DNA of 64,000 bases from Siphonodentalium dalli (Eukaryota > Mollusca > Scaphopoda > Gadilida > Siphonodentaliidae). Shown here piece after piece: positions 1-12,400 of the stretch (positions are counted from its first letter, which is position 1; each line of letters starts with the position of its first letter). The stretch covers positions 156,511,152 to 156,575,151 of the forward strand of contig CP136066.1 of the NCBI GenBank assembly GCA_032622095.1, in the 5' to 3' direction. A program made the position numbers and the translations under genes. Below the pieces are notes generated by a model. The model did no database searches and was not told the DNA's origin. It saw nothing but the letters and a program-made list of their open reading frames with translations.

Positions 1-330
1 TAACGATGAGAAATAAAAACGATTCCTTAAACTTCTGTAACGCTTGTATCGCTCTGTATCAAGGGTTACTACTGGGATGCAGATAATCGCTAGAAATAAA
101 AACGATTCCTTAAACTTCTGTAACGCTTGTGTCGCTCTGTATCAAGGGTTACTACTGGGACGCAGATAATCGCTAGAAATAAAAACGAATCCTTAAACTT
201 CTGTAACGCTTGTATCGCTCTGTATCAAGGGTTACTACTGAGACACAGATAACGATGAAAAACAAAAACATATTTTATCAGCTTCTGTAACGCTTGTCCC
301 GCTCTGTATCAAGGCTTTCTACATGGGACA
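1..330. repeat. 83-bp tandem repeat, about 4 copies, truncated by the window start
   Basis: The word 'gaaataaaaacgattcc' recurs at about 10, 93 and 176, with a degenerate fourth copy near 257, giving an 83-bp period. Each unit carries 'gtaacgcttgt', 'cgctctgtatcaagg' and 'gttactactggga'. The last unit decays near 330. The array runs off the left edge, so its true length is unknown. No coding potential was recognised. Confidence 0.9.
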
Positions 331-3300
331 AAAACATACCCCTTAACTTTTTGCTCACGTTTCTTGCCATATCTATTCCTGTGTGCATATATTCACGAGA
401 AGTTGAGAACACTGAATACAGTTCATGCCACATCATGGAAATATTATATTTCATATAATATGTTGTGTTTCGTACATAAATTAATCTGTATGGATCCACG
501 AGTATAATTTCTCCCAGATAGATCACCCCGACAAGAAGCGGCATATACATAAATGCATATATACAAATAAGCCTATAGTAATTGCTCATTTCATAATATG
601 TCAACAGATAAAATTAATTACTGTATTGAATTTATATACTCATAACCCTATCATGGACTAATTACAAAACATTATGCAACAACGCAACGCAATATTCTCT
701 CTTGTGTGATATTTTCTACCACCATGCACGGAGTTCCCCATATCATAGTATAGGTAGTGCTACGTAAACGAACAATTACTCAGTTTAATTTCATCATACA
801 TGCACTTTGAGCTGTTTAAAATTGTGCACATCTACCTCAGATCACCCTCCAGAATAATTATGTTCGAAGAAGATGTAAGCTGACCAAATTTAAAGCCACC
901 TATAATGTTTGAACTTAACATTTTGTTTTCAACATTATCGAGAGCACAAACTCGCAAAATAAGCTGAAATAAACACAATTTTTGTTGTATGCTAAAGCAA
1001 TATATAAGCTAAAAATATATGTAGCACTTCGATAACTTTATTCAAGAGACCATTAAAAATGACTTTTCTTTAGAGTGAGTGGATGGTCAAGATTCCTGAA
1101 ATCAATAACTGATGACATGTTATATATGATGTCTTTATTTAAATTGACATAGCAATTTTATCTATATATGTATCAATTTCTTCTGGTTTTATTTTTGTGA
1201 AATTGGATGTTATTTTCCATTATAATACTTTGAAATTGCAAACATTTTGTGGGATTTTAAATGGATTGGTATGTTGTATCTCAGCGGATGTTTTATAAGG
1301 ACGCCCAAGTGTGAGGGGAACCGTCGCTACGAATGGAGCCTCGATCCGTCCCTGTCAACGTCCATACCCAATGATAGCCCAACGTTGCACCAACGTCGTA
1401 TTAATATAGTGTAATGCACCGTTGGTTCGACGTCGTTTGAACGTCAGGTGACCGACTGTACAGCAACGTCGGGTCGATGTCGAGCCACCGATGGCGGGAT
1501 CGACGCAGACGGAGGCCCAAACGTTAGCACTGGGCCCTATGGAAAACATTTATACCAGTGTAACCCGTAGTTGTACTGTCTGGGGAATGCCGGTGATATT
1601 GATATTTTATCACACACGCTTCGTGGTTATAATACACCAAATACAAATTAGTAGAGTGATTTCCCCTGGGACCCCCAAGCTAGGATCAGCATAAAAAAAT
1701 CCTGGTAGCTGAATGGTCAATGACATATGGTGAAAAGTGCACGAAAAAATGCACAAACGTCTTTCCCGACGAGAAACATGAAATATAGCCACATGCTGAA
1801 CGGTTACGGTTGTCAAATTGGCGAATAATTTATGGGAGGGGTTGGTGTGTTTTTTTCGATGTCATTTTTTTTCCATTTTAAGGGTAGTGTGACGTTTTTC
1901 AAAACTGCAGTGTGACGCAGTACGTTGACAAGTACTTTTGGGCACATCTTCGTGTGTCTAAATGGACGTTCTTCAATTTTTGATACTCGTGCAGGGTCAA
2001 ATCTTTCCTGCGAATACAGGCCAGCGGGATTTGTTAACACTGAGGCCTATGCAAATCATTTGGTGTATTGTAACCTCATGCAATGTGGAATAGTTTAACT
2101 TCGGCATCCTTACACTACCTGACTACCAGAATAATGCCCCCTGGGTTCCTTAACGATAATTGCACCATGACAACAAGACGGAAATAACCTTAACATCCGA
2201 AACAGTTTATTATCACAAGGAAGAATCTGTTTTATCCAGAAACAGTCATGTCGTCAGTACAAACGTTTTCAGATTCGGAGACAAAATGGTTTATCAACAC
2301 TGATAAATAATGCCGATACAAGTATGGTCCGATGGTCAACGAGAATTGATTTGTGAAAACACAAACCATTCAATTAAACTTTGTTTGAATGGTAATTGTT
2401 AGATTAATCATCGTATTGAAAGTGGCTCAATTCAGTTTTCCTCTGGGTGTGAATCGGTTTATAAATATGTTATATATCCGCTTGTGTATCTGTACAAGAA
2501 ATACACACCGCGGCGCTAACGCGTCTTGGTCTATATTTTGTGTACACATACCCAAGCGGGTTATAACCAATAACAATGAGTGAAACACATCCGATTTCAC
2601 TTGGACTATATATAAATATGATGAATTCCGGGTTCCGACATGTCAGGATATGCATGTGCGCTGTACTTTGTATTATTGACATTTTATATGTTTACATTAT
2701 TCAGATTGTGAATGAGCGTTCATCCATGCCCCGCACCGTCCCATTTCCAACACAAATTTTACGACAAAGGGTATAATATAAAGGCATGTCAAGACATGAG
2801 TTGAAGTCTCTCAATTGTTCCTGCTTCAGTTAGCAGTATTTCGTATAGCGATAAACATACGCGATCGAATCGACGAAGGACCTGTTTTAGGAAGGACTGG
2901 GTGTGGTTTACAGCCAGCAAATACGATCAAAGGTAAGAGGGCCATACGGTCGTATTCAGACACTCACAAATTTCTCTGGCATTTTTGCAGGCATTTCGAT
3001 TCATAAAGCTATGACGTGCGAACACACAAATGTACCACAATTAATAAGCAAATACATTGTAGTTCCACACGTAGCGATGCTATCGAATAGTGCCTGTAAA
3101 TAACATGAAATTATCAATCATACAATATTTGAAGGCAAATGTTAGTAGCACTGTTACATGACGTAAACATATTTACTTGCATGCATAATTAAATTCAAGG
3201 GATTGAGGCACAAGTTACAAAACTTAGCTTGGCCTTGCTCCCGACAATAATAAAAAGAATATGATATTTACATAAATATAATGTAATGTATGATTTCGCA

Positions 3301-3533
3301 TGGATAAAAAGTAGTATACAATATATATATGGAATTATGATATAACATATGTTTTTACATGATGATTTTGGGTTCATCACTGTGCGTCCGGGGGATGCTG
3401 TTACATGTTGAACTACAGTAAATTTACTTCCCATGTCGATATATGTGGTAACATGCATTTTTACGCACGTTGCCGTTCATTATGGCATGGACCATGTGGT
3501 TTTCTGTGAAGAAATGGCTACAAAACATACCAG
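331..3533. other. Intergenic stretch without recognised gene
   Basis: AT-rich DNA with only short, unconvincing ORFs. Around 1345-1500 there is a CG-richer patch with repeated 'caacgtcg/cgacgttg' words, probably an old repeat remnant. I recognise no gene, RNA or intact mobile element here. Confidence 0.5.
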
Positions 3534-4484
3534 CAAGCCTGCAAATAGTGTGTCTGTCATTTCCAGAATGAGGTCCCCAGAGGGTGAATTTAGTGACGCT
3601 ACCCACACAGATTGCTAGCATCACCAAATTCACCCTCTGTGGACCTCATTCTGCTTAGGCCTTATCTTCTGTGAAGTATCTATAGTATCAAATTAACTTT
3701 TAGTTACTTTTCCCTTCTGAGAAGTTTCTATATCCCATAATTTGCAGACGATAAAATGCATAATCGAGGTGACAAATGGTGAACATCACCAACTTCAACT
3801 GAAATACTACTATTCGGTCGAGAGGGTTTGCCACTTCAGTAATTGCCAATATCAACAGTTTGTGATCGACGGCAAGGGTTTGTCTGACTTGTCGATTAAT
3901 GAAACACAACTTTCAATGTAATCCTTCTTCAATCCAGACCATTATAGATATTTTCTTATCCATATATTTTCACATTTAATATAGTTATGCATATTAAAGG
4001 CCCACTTAATTTTCGAACCCCCTGATTACTTTATATAAAATATATGCCATATTATATACCATTTGAAAGAGGACGCTCCAAAACATTGTATTATCAACTT
4101 ATCCGGTGTAATAAACTGTGGACATGTTGTTTTTGTTAAGTTGCCAACGCGTTTTGTCATCAAGATTGAAGTAAAAATCAGTATTAATTTCAATGCATGG
4201 GGAATAACTCTATATGTTAAAGATAGAGTTCTTCCCCTTTCATTGAAAAAGTTTGTATTCTGTTGCATTTGCTTTTTCTAATAGCAATTACTCCTCTCTC
4301 TCTCTCTATCTCTCTTCTCTTCTCTCCCTCTCTCTCCCCTTCCCATAACAGTAGAGGCCTTGGCAGAATGAGGTTCCCAGAGGGTGAATATAGTGATGCT
4401 AGCCCGCCGTGCGGGATAAAGTCACTAAATTCACCCTCTGGGGACCTCATTCTGTAAATGACAGACACACCATTTGCAGGCTTG
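3534..4484. mobile_element. Foldback/MITE of the 'twin-palindrome' family P2 (951 bp)
   Basis: The ends are inverted copies: 'caagcctgcaaatagtgtgt' on the left and its near complement ending 'catttgcaggcttg' on the right. Just inside each end lies a ~90-bp near-perfect palindrome (3562-3653 and 4367-4454) built on 'ccccagagggtgaattta' and its complement. The interior holds AT-rich unique DNA and a (CT)n microsatellite at about 4288-4340. No transposase ORF is present. The same family recurs in the AK7 introns. Confidence 0.8.
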
Positions 4485-6126
4485 AATACCTTGCACATTT
4501 TGGAGTGTGTGAAAGCAGCCTATGTTCTGCAGGGGATCCGACGGTAAACATGAATCGCTTACACTTATATTCCAATTGTCTGGGATCCGGCGAGTATACA
4601 CCTGTATACTCAGATAGATCTGGTAAAAACCCAGTTCAAGTAGCTCAGGGATTTGGCTAGAGGGTCACCGTTGAGAGGGTGTGTCCGCCCCTTGGGTTGG
4701 AAATTTCGAGCGAAGCGATTTAGTACATAAATGATAAAGTCTGTATTGGAGTATTGACCCGACCTTGATATCCGTGCAGGGAAGTTATTCGATGGTCTAC
4801 TTTGGGGATACCAAACTTGGAGTTTAAACCTGCACCCTACTGATGCAGACTGACATTTCAATGTCCGCGAAATTCCATTTACACACCCCTTGGGTTGGAC
4901 AATTCCAAATGATTGCAACTTCAGTCCGAAAGTAGGAAACATTCTACTTTTGGTCGAGAAACAACTAAATCGTCTATAAAACAATCAGAACAATAAAATC
5001 AATTTTTCCTTAAATTACAAACCAACCATGACATTTTCAAAAGCTGAATATCTTAACCAATGTATCGGGGTGGAGTGGCACACCACCCTCCGTCGCTATG
5101 CATTTTCATGCACTCATGTAACCGTCCACCAAGCGAAATGACAAAGTTGTAAATAGATATACACATAATTATGTTATAACTTAATCACACATGCATATAT
5201 GGGGGCGGCGAAAAATACATGTGTTTTTGGCAAATCGTAGGACCCCACCCCGTGAAGTTTTGTTGAGTTTGGTATATGGGTTGGTTCATGATATTGTGTG
5301 GTATATTGCATTTGTCTGACAACATATAACACATATCTGTATACAAGGTGTGGCGACATATGACTAGATTTTCTCACCCCAACAACTTCGGTCAAACTTT
5401 TCAACAGTTGGAAATTTCATACCGGACAAAATATTAAGGGGGAGACGCACGTTTTGCATAAGTCCAGCCAAAAATGGAAGATTTTCAACAAATAATCTCC
5501 CTGGATCTATCTGGCGAACAATCTTGAATTTCACATATCATCTTCACTGTATATAGAATCTGAACAATTATTAAGAGAGGACAAAACAATGGATTTTAAT
5601 ACTTTTGAGAGGTTGAAAGAACTGCTAGAATAAATATTTATTGCACACATCACTCCAATCACCAAATACACCCCGGTAACCGGAACGGGTTATTTGGGAT
5701 GAACGGGTTATTGGGGAGGAACGGGTTATAGCGTACCAACCAAACCCCTCTTGGCAAACCATAAGATTAATCGAAATGACATTTGTCATCCATTATATTT
5801 CCAGCTTAAGTGCGACTCAGATGCCCTTCATGTGGAAATTAAATTACTTTGAAATACCAAAATCGTCCATGTTCACACATTTTGTGTGATTATGTTGTCC
5901 AGAATACGGGCATAACGTTCTACTAGAGCATGATTTGCGCACTTATATGGCATCTGTATAGGTCCCGGTAAATAATTTCCTCTCATCATATCTCTATGAT
6001 ATAAAAACACGTCGTTACTTTCACAACGATGGAAGATTGTAACAGGTTATTGAGGAAGGGTTAGAATGATTGGTGGGGGTTGCCAACGCCGAGTTTGCAT
6101 GCTATGCTGAGGCGAAAACATATGTG
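4485..6126. other. Intergenic stretch without recognised gene
   Basis: No convincing ORF. At 5682-5730 there are three tandem copies of a 'gaacgggttatt' unit of about 16-18 bp. The largest open frame here (4610-4984, minus) has no recognisable domain and is treated as noise. Confidence 0.5.
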
Positions 6127-6526
6127 TTAACCCTTTACCCAACAGAACGGCCCTGTGCCAATGCATTCTCTTATATATGCGAGTCGACCATAGGTCGCCT
6201 CGCATATATAAGAGAATGCATTGGCTTAACACATTAAAAATTATAAAATTGTTAAAGAATGTAAGAAAAAATGGTAAAAAGTGTTAAAAAATGATTTTTT
6301 TTAGGCCAATGCATTCTCTTATATATGCGAGGCGACCTATGGTCGACTCGCATATATAAGAGAATGCATTGGCACAGGGCATAACTGTAACTATCACAAT
6401 GTGGTCAAGGAGCCGGTTCCAATGATATCCATATTTGTATGGTTCTATTGAGACAGACCGAAGATATTTTAGGCTGTTGAAGCTTTATTTGGCCGGTTTT
6501 GGCCGGTTTGTTGGGTAAAGGGTTAA
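6127..6526. mobile_element. TTAA-bounded MITE with twin internal hairpins (family P1, piggyBac-like ends)
   Basis: The element is bounded by TTAA at both ends (6127-6130 and 6523-6526). Its terminal inverted repeats start TTAACCCTTTACCCAAC and end with the complement. Inside are two ~70-bp palindromes (about 6154-6225 and 6303-6374) with arms 'gccaatgcattctcttat' and 'atgcgag'. TTAA target sites and TTAACCC termini are typical of piggyBac-type elements. The assignment rests on ends only, because no transposase is encoded. Confidence 0.8.
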
Positions 6527-7061
6527 TTGATAAACTAATTTATTATCGTGAAATTTAACTAGAAACGTTTAGTCTCCGCGATAAAATACTGGACCATTTT
6601 GAACAGTTTCACATTGTGTTTGTTATGAGTATTCGGGATGCCAACAAGTAGATTGTTCATGCATGTGCGTTAATTTAATTCCTTCTCTGTGTAGCAGGTG
6701 AAACATCTCCGTTCGTTCTGATTGGTAGTGGGGACACATAAAGATTTTCTCACTATAATTGCATAAAACTGACTTAACGGAAAATGGCAGCCATCTTCAA
6801 TTACAACAAAAATTTCAAAGCGGATTTTGGATATGTAATAGAGGATATTTTTCTCTTCAAAATGGTATACAAACCAACTTAGTCCAAATGTATTATAGGT
6901 CAACCCTTTTATCGACCAGACTATTAGAATTATTAGCCAGATGTTCCGTATTATCTGGAACTCAGAGTTTTACAACATTTCGTTTTTGCAAACTCTCGTG
7001 GAATTGAGCAAGATGATAAAACTCGTTCATATATTGAATATTCTATTCCACTTCAGGGACT
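6527..7061. other. Upstream region of the GT31 gene
   Basis: AT-rich. A possible 3' splice acceptor ('ccacttcag', AG at 7055-7056) lies 5 nt before the ATG, so the coding exon may be joined to an untranslated upstream exon. No promoter element was identified. Confidence 0.3.
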
Positions 7062-8117
7062 ATGTTCGGATATTTGGATCTAAGGAGAATAACAAGGAAG
7101 CTTCGTTCGGATTTACGTGTTTGTATTCTGGGCTGTTCTGCTATCATACTGTACTGCCTGTTTTTCCGTTTGGTTCCACCATACACCGCATACCAGATCG
7201 GTGATATACCAATCACGCATCTAGACTACAACTACCTTATTAAACCAAACAACGCATGCGGACATTCGAACGACCCATTTCTGCTCATTCTAAGCACATC
7301 GTTCCACCCGAATGTAAAGCAACGAGAAATAATTCGTTCAACATGGGGAAGCGTGGTTAAAACTGGCACGTGGCCAAAAAAGGAGGTCGGAAAACTAACA
7401 GACATTGTAAAGCTAGTCTTCATGTTCGGTCGTCACGATGATGATAAATGGAACGAAAAACTGAAAGAGGAAGCTGATAAATATGGAGATATTCTCCAGA
7501 CAGACTTCAAAGAAAGTTACCGAAATTTAACCCTTAAAGTTCTGACTGGTTTGACGTGGATGAAACAAGAATGTCCTAACGCCAAGAGGATTATGAAGAT
7601 AGACGAGGACACGTTTCCAAATATACCCATGATCCTCCGAGATTTACATTCTATAGGAGAAAATACTGTATACGGATATTGTATCTCTTCCAAGTTTGTT
7701 CGTAGGTTTTCCAAGTATAGTGTATCGTTTTGGGAATACCCATACATTCTCTATCCGACGTACTGTACGGGGAACCTGTACGTTTTACCTAACTTTTTGG
7801 CCAAACGTGTACATACCGTATCCAAGTACTATCCATCTCTACCTATGGAAGACGTTTATATTACAGGGCTGCTGTCGCTATCAACAAGAGCCGGTCACCA
7901 GGACGTCGGCAGAAAAATGTATGACCCTCACAATCCACCGACTGTGTGCGATTTTGTGCGTGACAGGAAGTTATATGGAAAAGACATGTATACGGAACTG
8001 GCTGCAGCTATATGGAGAGGTTTGGAAACCGGTGATTGCACTAACACAATGTCCAATGGGAAATCTCGGACAAATATATTTGACAGCAATTATATTACCC
8101 ATACATCTAAATTATAG
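7062..8117 (+). CDS. Beta-1,3-galactosyltransferase-like protein (GT31 family), single exon
   Basis: A 351-residue type II Golgi membrane protein of glycosyltransferase family 31, expected to transfer a sugar from a UDP-sugar in beta-1,3 linkage onto glycans in the Golgi lumen. A basic cytoplasmic start is followed by one membrane segment (about residues 20-38). The family opening 'RSTWG' and an N-glycosylation sequon in 'YRNLTL' follow. The metal-binding DxD-type motif is Asp181-Glu182-Asp183 in 'KIDEDTF', and the family 'EDVY' motif is at 263-266. Length fits the family. The start is the first ATG of an open frame placing the membrane anchor near the N-terminus. There is no intron, as in many animal B3GALT genes. 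The middle residue of the DxD is Glu rather than the usual Asp. Acceptor specificity cannot be read from the sequence; B3GNT-type activity is an alternative. Confidence 0.9.
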   Translation: MFGYLDLRRITRKLRSDLRVCILGCSAIILYCLFFRLVPPYTAYQIGDIPITHLDYNYLIKPNNACGHSNDPFLLILSTSFHPNVKQREIIRSTWGSVVKTGTWPKKEVGKLTDIVKLVFMFGRHDDDKWNEKLKEEADKYGDILQTDFKESYRNLTLKVLTGLTWMKQECPNAKRIMKIDEDTFPNIPMILRDLHSIGENTVYGYCISSKFVRRFSKYSVSFWEYPYILYPTYCTGNLYVLPNFLAKRVHTVSKYYPSLPMEDVYITGLLSLSTRAGHQDVGRKMYDPHNPPTVCDFVRDRKLYGKDMYTELAAAIWRGLETGDCTNTMSNGKSRTNIFDSNYITHTSKL

Positions 8118-9354
8118 TTAATAGTCATCGCCATTCTGTGCATTGTCGCAACTTACAAGTGTTCAAATCACAAGTCAAAGACTTTATATATATACACCAT
8201 GCACACGTTTTCCACGCGTGGTCATTACATTATTCTGAGTATGCACATCTGGTATCTTTGTCAAAACAACTATCAAAGGCAGCACAGCTGTCGTCGGGGA
8301 AAGTAATTTCGCGACAGTGTCAATATCCAATTGTTCATTTATAAATGGCCAATCCTTAAAGAATTGCCTGCAATATCTTTCTCTGATGTATTTGGCTTTG
8401 AAAGTGTACCGCGATAGGGGAGCGTACAATGAGTATATATGGGAACAAACGCCCAATATACATAATATTGGAATTTACACTTGTAAACACGCGCAATAGA
8501 TATGTTTAATTATATTTTTTAAGACGAAGGCCGGGACATTGAAAACTGACCATTGAAACGGAAATATCCAGGAATAGCCGATACTCGATTCTCATTGGCG
8601 CATGTACCTTTGTTGCGCTAATTTGATTGGATGGAACGTTTCAATGACGTAATATTTGTTGCATGGAGCAGGAATCAGACGAAATGTTTCATTCTGTTTT
8701 CATTTGAGTGCAGACTGCAGGAACCTACGTCGTAATTTCTCGAAAATGGCTGAAATATCTGTCAATTTTAACATAAGTTTTTTCTGTATTTTCCGAAGAT
8801 ATTAGCAAGCTATTACTAAATGTTTTATTGATTCTTCATCCATACAATGATGGTGGCAATAAGCTAAGGGCCATGTCCTGTAGACATAATGATATGAATG
8901 GATTGAGTACATAAAATGTTTCTACTTGCACGTTAAATATCGTTGTTTTACATTGTTACATTTTGTTATGCTTTCTTTCTTTGCTGTCATATATATATAT
9001 ATATATATTTACACACTAAGTGTTGTCATCACTAAATCCAGCATTCTGATTGGTCGGCGCCCACGTGGCTAGTTGCAGTTATTTCTCGGTGAATGCGCAA
9101 CGCCTCATAACACCAAGCTAATAACACCATCGATACGTCATTAGGTTTGGAAAGACGAACGCGTAATGCTTTGGGCGCATTTTGACTCGCGCAGGATTGA
9201 CTTAATACATCATCGGGTTTCAATATGAAGAGAAATTGTTCCTATTAACTTTTGCCAAGGGTGCTATTGGGTATTTTGGGCTGATCTTGTCACGATACAC
9301 TTTTCGATTTAAATATATTTACAAAAGTGGCTTTTTCGCTAAATGTATGTAAAT
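8118..9354. other. Intergenic stretch downstream of GT31 gene
   Basis: No further gene recognised. It contains an (AT)n microsatellite at about 8988-9009. No clear AATAAA was found close to the GT31 stop, so the 3' UTR end is undefined. Confidence 0.4.
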
Positions 9355-9492
9355 ATAAGGATTAACTGTCATGTGGACTATTTTTATGGAGATGTAACGG
9401 TGAGGTAAGTGGACATAACTTGTATGTACAATGTCCACTTACCTCACCGTTACATCTCCATAAAAAAAGTCCACATGACAGTTAATCCTTAT
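9355..9492. repeat. Near-perfect 138-bp inverted repeat (hairpin)
   Basis: The left arm beginning 'ataaggattaactgtcatgt' is matched by the reverse complement ending at 9492. Arms are about 60 bp with a short loop around 'aacttgtatgtaca'. One mismatch was seen in the T/A run of the arms. It is probably a small foldback element. No coding role is seen. Confidence 0.85.
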
Positions 9493-9773
9493 ACCAACTA
9501 TTCCTATTACCTATTACCTAAGGTATCTCGATTGGAGTCGGAAAAGTTTAACCCCGGTGTACGATACAGGGGACATGCCAGTCTGTGGAATGGAATTGCT
9601 GAACAGAACAGCAAATACTCCAAGGATTATATAGTAAACAATATGTAATCGGGGTTCGCGATGAGGTATCTAATGATAGTCAATATCAGTAACACGTGGC
9701 ACGGGATGTTCCATTGGATATCAGAATATAGGATATCATATATTCCCATGCCATAATATGTAAAATATAGCGA

Positions 9774-10325
9774 ACTAGCTGATGTGCCCGACTTCGTCCG
9801 AGCTATTTAGGGATTTCTTTGTGATCGTCTCGTCTGGGTAGAATATATACAGCTAAACATGCCTGTATGAGCAAGATCAAGGACACGGTCGCATGTGAAA
9901 TTGGACCCGCCAATATTGTTCCCGGGATCAAAGTAGGCCTATATACCAAATTTGAGTCGAATTGGTCCAACAGTTTTCGAGTCAATAACATACATACATA
10001 CATACACACACATACATACATACATATATACTTACATACATACATACATACAGACAGACAGACAGACAGAAGTTCCAAAATCTGTATAATAGACTAGCTG
10101 ACTAGACTGCGTCCGGGCTATTTAGGGATTTCTTTGTGATCGCCTCCGTCTGGGTAGAATAATATACAGCGTCTGGACAAACTATAGTTCGATCGGTCCA
10201 GAAACATTCCTATATGAGCGAGGTCAAGGTCAAAGTCACGGACACGGTCGCGCGTGAAATTGGACCGGCCCATATTGTTCCCGGGATCAAAGTATGCATA
10301 CATACCAAATTTGAGTATTCTATAA
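9774..10325 (+). mobile_element. Two tandem copies of a retroposon 3'-end (SINE or LINE tail) with microsatellite tails
   Basis: The segment from 'actagctgat' (9774) with 'ctatttagggatttctttgt' recurs from about 10093. Both copies continue through 'cacggtcgc', 'attgttcccgggatcaaagt' and 'accaaatttgagt'. The first copy ends in (CATA)n (9987-10050) and (CAGA)n (10051-10070), a tail common in invertebrate non-LTR retroposons. The second copy loses similarity near 10325. No ORF. Confidence 0.6.
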
Positions 10326-10742
10326 TATTTGAAGCTGTACAACAGTTTATTATCCAAAGTCGACGTTTCGCGTAATGTGTGAACTTTGTGTGCAGGAGGT
10401 TGTGTATGTGGACATGAGGTGCATAACTTGTTTGCATAAATATGTAAGTCGCGTTTCAGCACCTTGTGTTTGGGCATATCCGACTGTCTGTCCACGGAGC
10501 AACCGTGCTGACCTTGGCATATTAATTGACTTAATACTGATTGTACTTACATGTACTAATTGTATTTAGATTATTGATACGCAATACCAGTATAACAATG
10601 ATCCTAATATATACTTATCTTCATGCATCATCTCTCCTGGTTGCCGATGCGTATTTGGGGTCTAATTCCGTTTCTATATTGGACATTACACCATGATTTA
10701 AAACCATAATGTAACATTTAGATTATGACTGAGGCATTATTG

Positions 10743-11281
10743 CACTGAAAAAAAAAACTTAGTCATAGCCTTAGTCAACCCGTAACTTAGTTATTTTTGA
10801 CTAACTTAGCCAAAAGTAACTAAGTTTTACCTTAGTCACATCTTACTAATTCTTAGTTACTATAAGGTTGATATTTTTGTGATTCAGTCATACCGGCAAA
10901 ACTCAATAGTATACTTATCGGCGACATATTATACACGGCAATGACTCCATACAGTATAACTGAATCTTAATCTGCTCCATACAGTATAACTGCTTTTTTC
11001 AATGTTTTGCACAAGTGAACGCAAACCGCCAATTGGCTTTAACCAAGAGTGATAATGAAAAATTGTTTCGATGGATAGGATATGTTTGACTAACTTAGCT
11101 AAAAGTATCTAAGTTTGACCTTAGTCACATCTTACTAATTCTTAGTTACTTAGGTTAATATTTTCGTCAAAAAAAAAAAACTTAGTCATAGCCTTAGTCA
11201 ACCCGTAACTCAGTTATTTTTGACTAACTTAGCCAAAAGTAACATAATGACTAAGGCTATGACTAAGTTTTTTTTTCAGTG
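10743..11281. mobile_element. Palindromic MITE with CACTGAAAAA termini
   Basis: Begins CACTG-(A)n-CTTAGTCA at 10743 and ends with the inverted sequence ...TTTTTTTTCAGTG at 11281. The interior holds several direct and inverted copies of 'cttagtcatagccttagtca' and 'gactaacttagccaaaagta', so it looks like an element inserted into, or rearranged within, a copy of itself. No obvious target duplication flanks it. Same family as 15760-16013. Confidence 0.7.
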
Positions 11282-11290
11282 AACATTTTA

Positions 11291-11402
11291 TATGCATGTA
11301 CAACTACAAGAGAGGATATACGTGTACTACATGTAGTACTGCACTGTGCGCACCAGTGTAACTCACACGCTTCAATGTCAACAAATAGACAACAAACAAT
11401 GT
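11291..11402. repeat. Diverged copy of the sequence at 12315-12421
   Basis: 'atgcatgtacaactacaaga' through 'caatgtcaacaaatagac' is shared, with indels, with 12315-12421, immediately left of and into the first 940-bp repeat. It is an older local duplication. The intervening ~900 bp (11403-12314) shows no gene. Confidence 0.7.
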
Positions 11403-12400
11403 ATATTATATATATAATATCGCATTCATTCTGTGTTAATCGGGTCGGTACGTATATGGCGAGTACCGGTACGTAATTTTAACTCAAATTATTGTTTCTC
11501 CATTTTGTGGCCGACATTTTAATCACTAAAATCAGATTGATTTAGACGTGATATTGGCGTCGAACGAACTAAAAGAGACGACATATTACATAAATAACAA
11601 CCCTGGCGTATTTAGAGAGCGGATAAAATCAGGATAAAAGAGAAGTTATGAAAATAATCTGCGAAACCGTTCATCGTGTATTGTTGAACTAATTATTCAG
11701 ACTCAGAGTCAGAGTCAGAGCTCTGTTTTCATTCAACAAGTGGACAATTTGTCAATAATGGTTTGAATCTTTATTCTACATGTGAAAGAACGGCGCCTGA
11801 AATATTTGCTGCCAAAATTAGATGTGTGACTGATGACTCCTTCAAGGTTACATGTACACAGTACAGTACATACGGTGTGGTGAACGTTGTTCGCAGTGGC
11901 ATTCAGTGTGGACGAGCACCCTAACTTGAACTTGATGTTCATTCCGGCTTGGTGATCGAGGCTGTTACCTGTTCGATTGCGGACAGTTGTTAAAGACGGT
12001 CTGATTTCGGTTCCTTTGATAACCGGACAAGTTTAAATTCTGCGAAAAAAAGGCTTATTAATCATTGACAATTTCCACTAAATTCATCGAGAGCAGAGAT
12101 TCATGCCAATTAATCGATGAATCATGATATGATCTATTCAATCGAATCAAAGGGTCTGACTTCATTCAGATGAACACAAGTTTCGATGTCAAGCAATAGT
12201 GACAATAATAACAACGACTCAACGAGCAGCTATTAATATTATAATGTTGAAAATGCAGTTCATGACAGTACTTGTTCAGAATCTAATTCTTTCAGAGCAC
12301 ATCAATATGATCGACATGCATGTACAACTACAAGAGAGGACATACGTGTACTAGTACTGATGTGTGCGCACCAGTGTAACTCACACGAGCTTCAATGTCA

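Noticed and set aside
4610-4984. 124-residue minus-strand ORF
   Set aside because: No recognisable domain and no supporting splice or start context.
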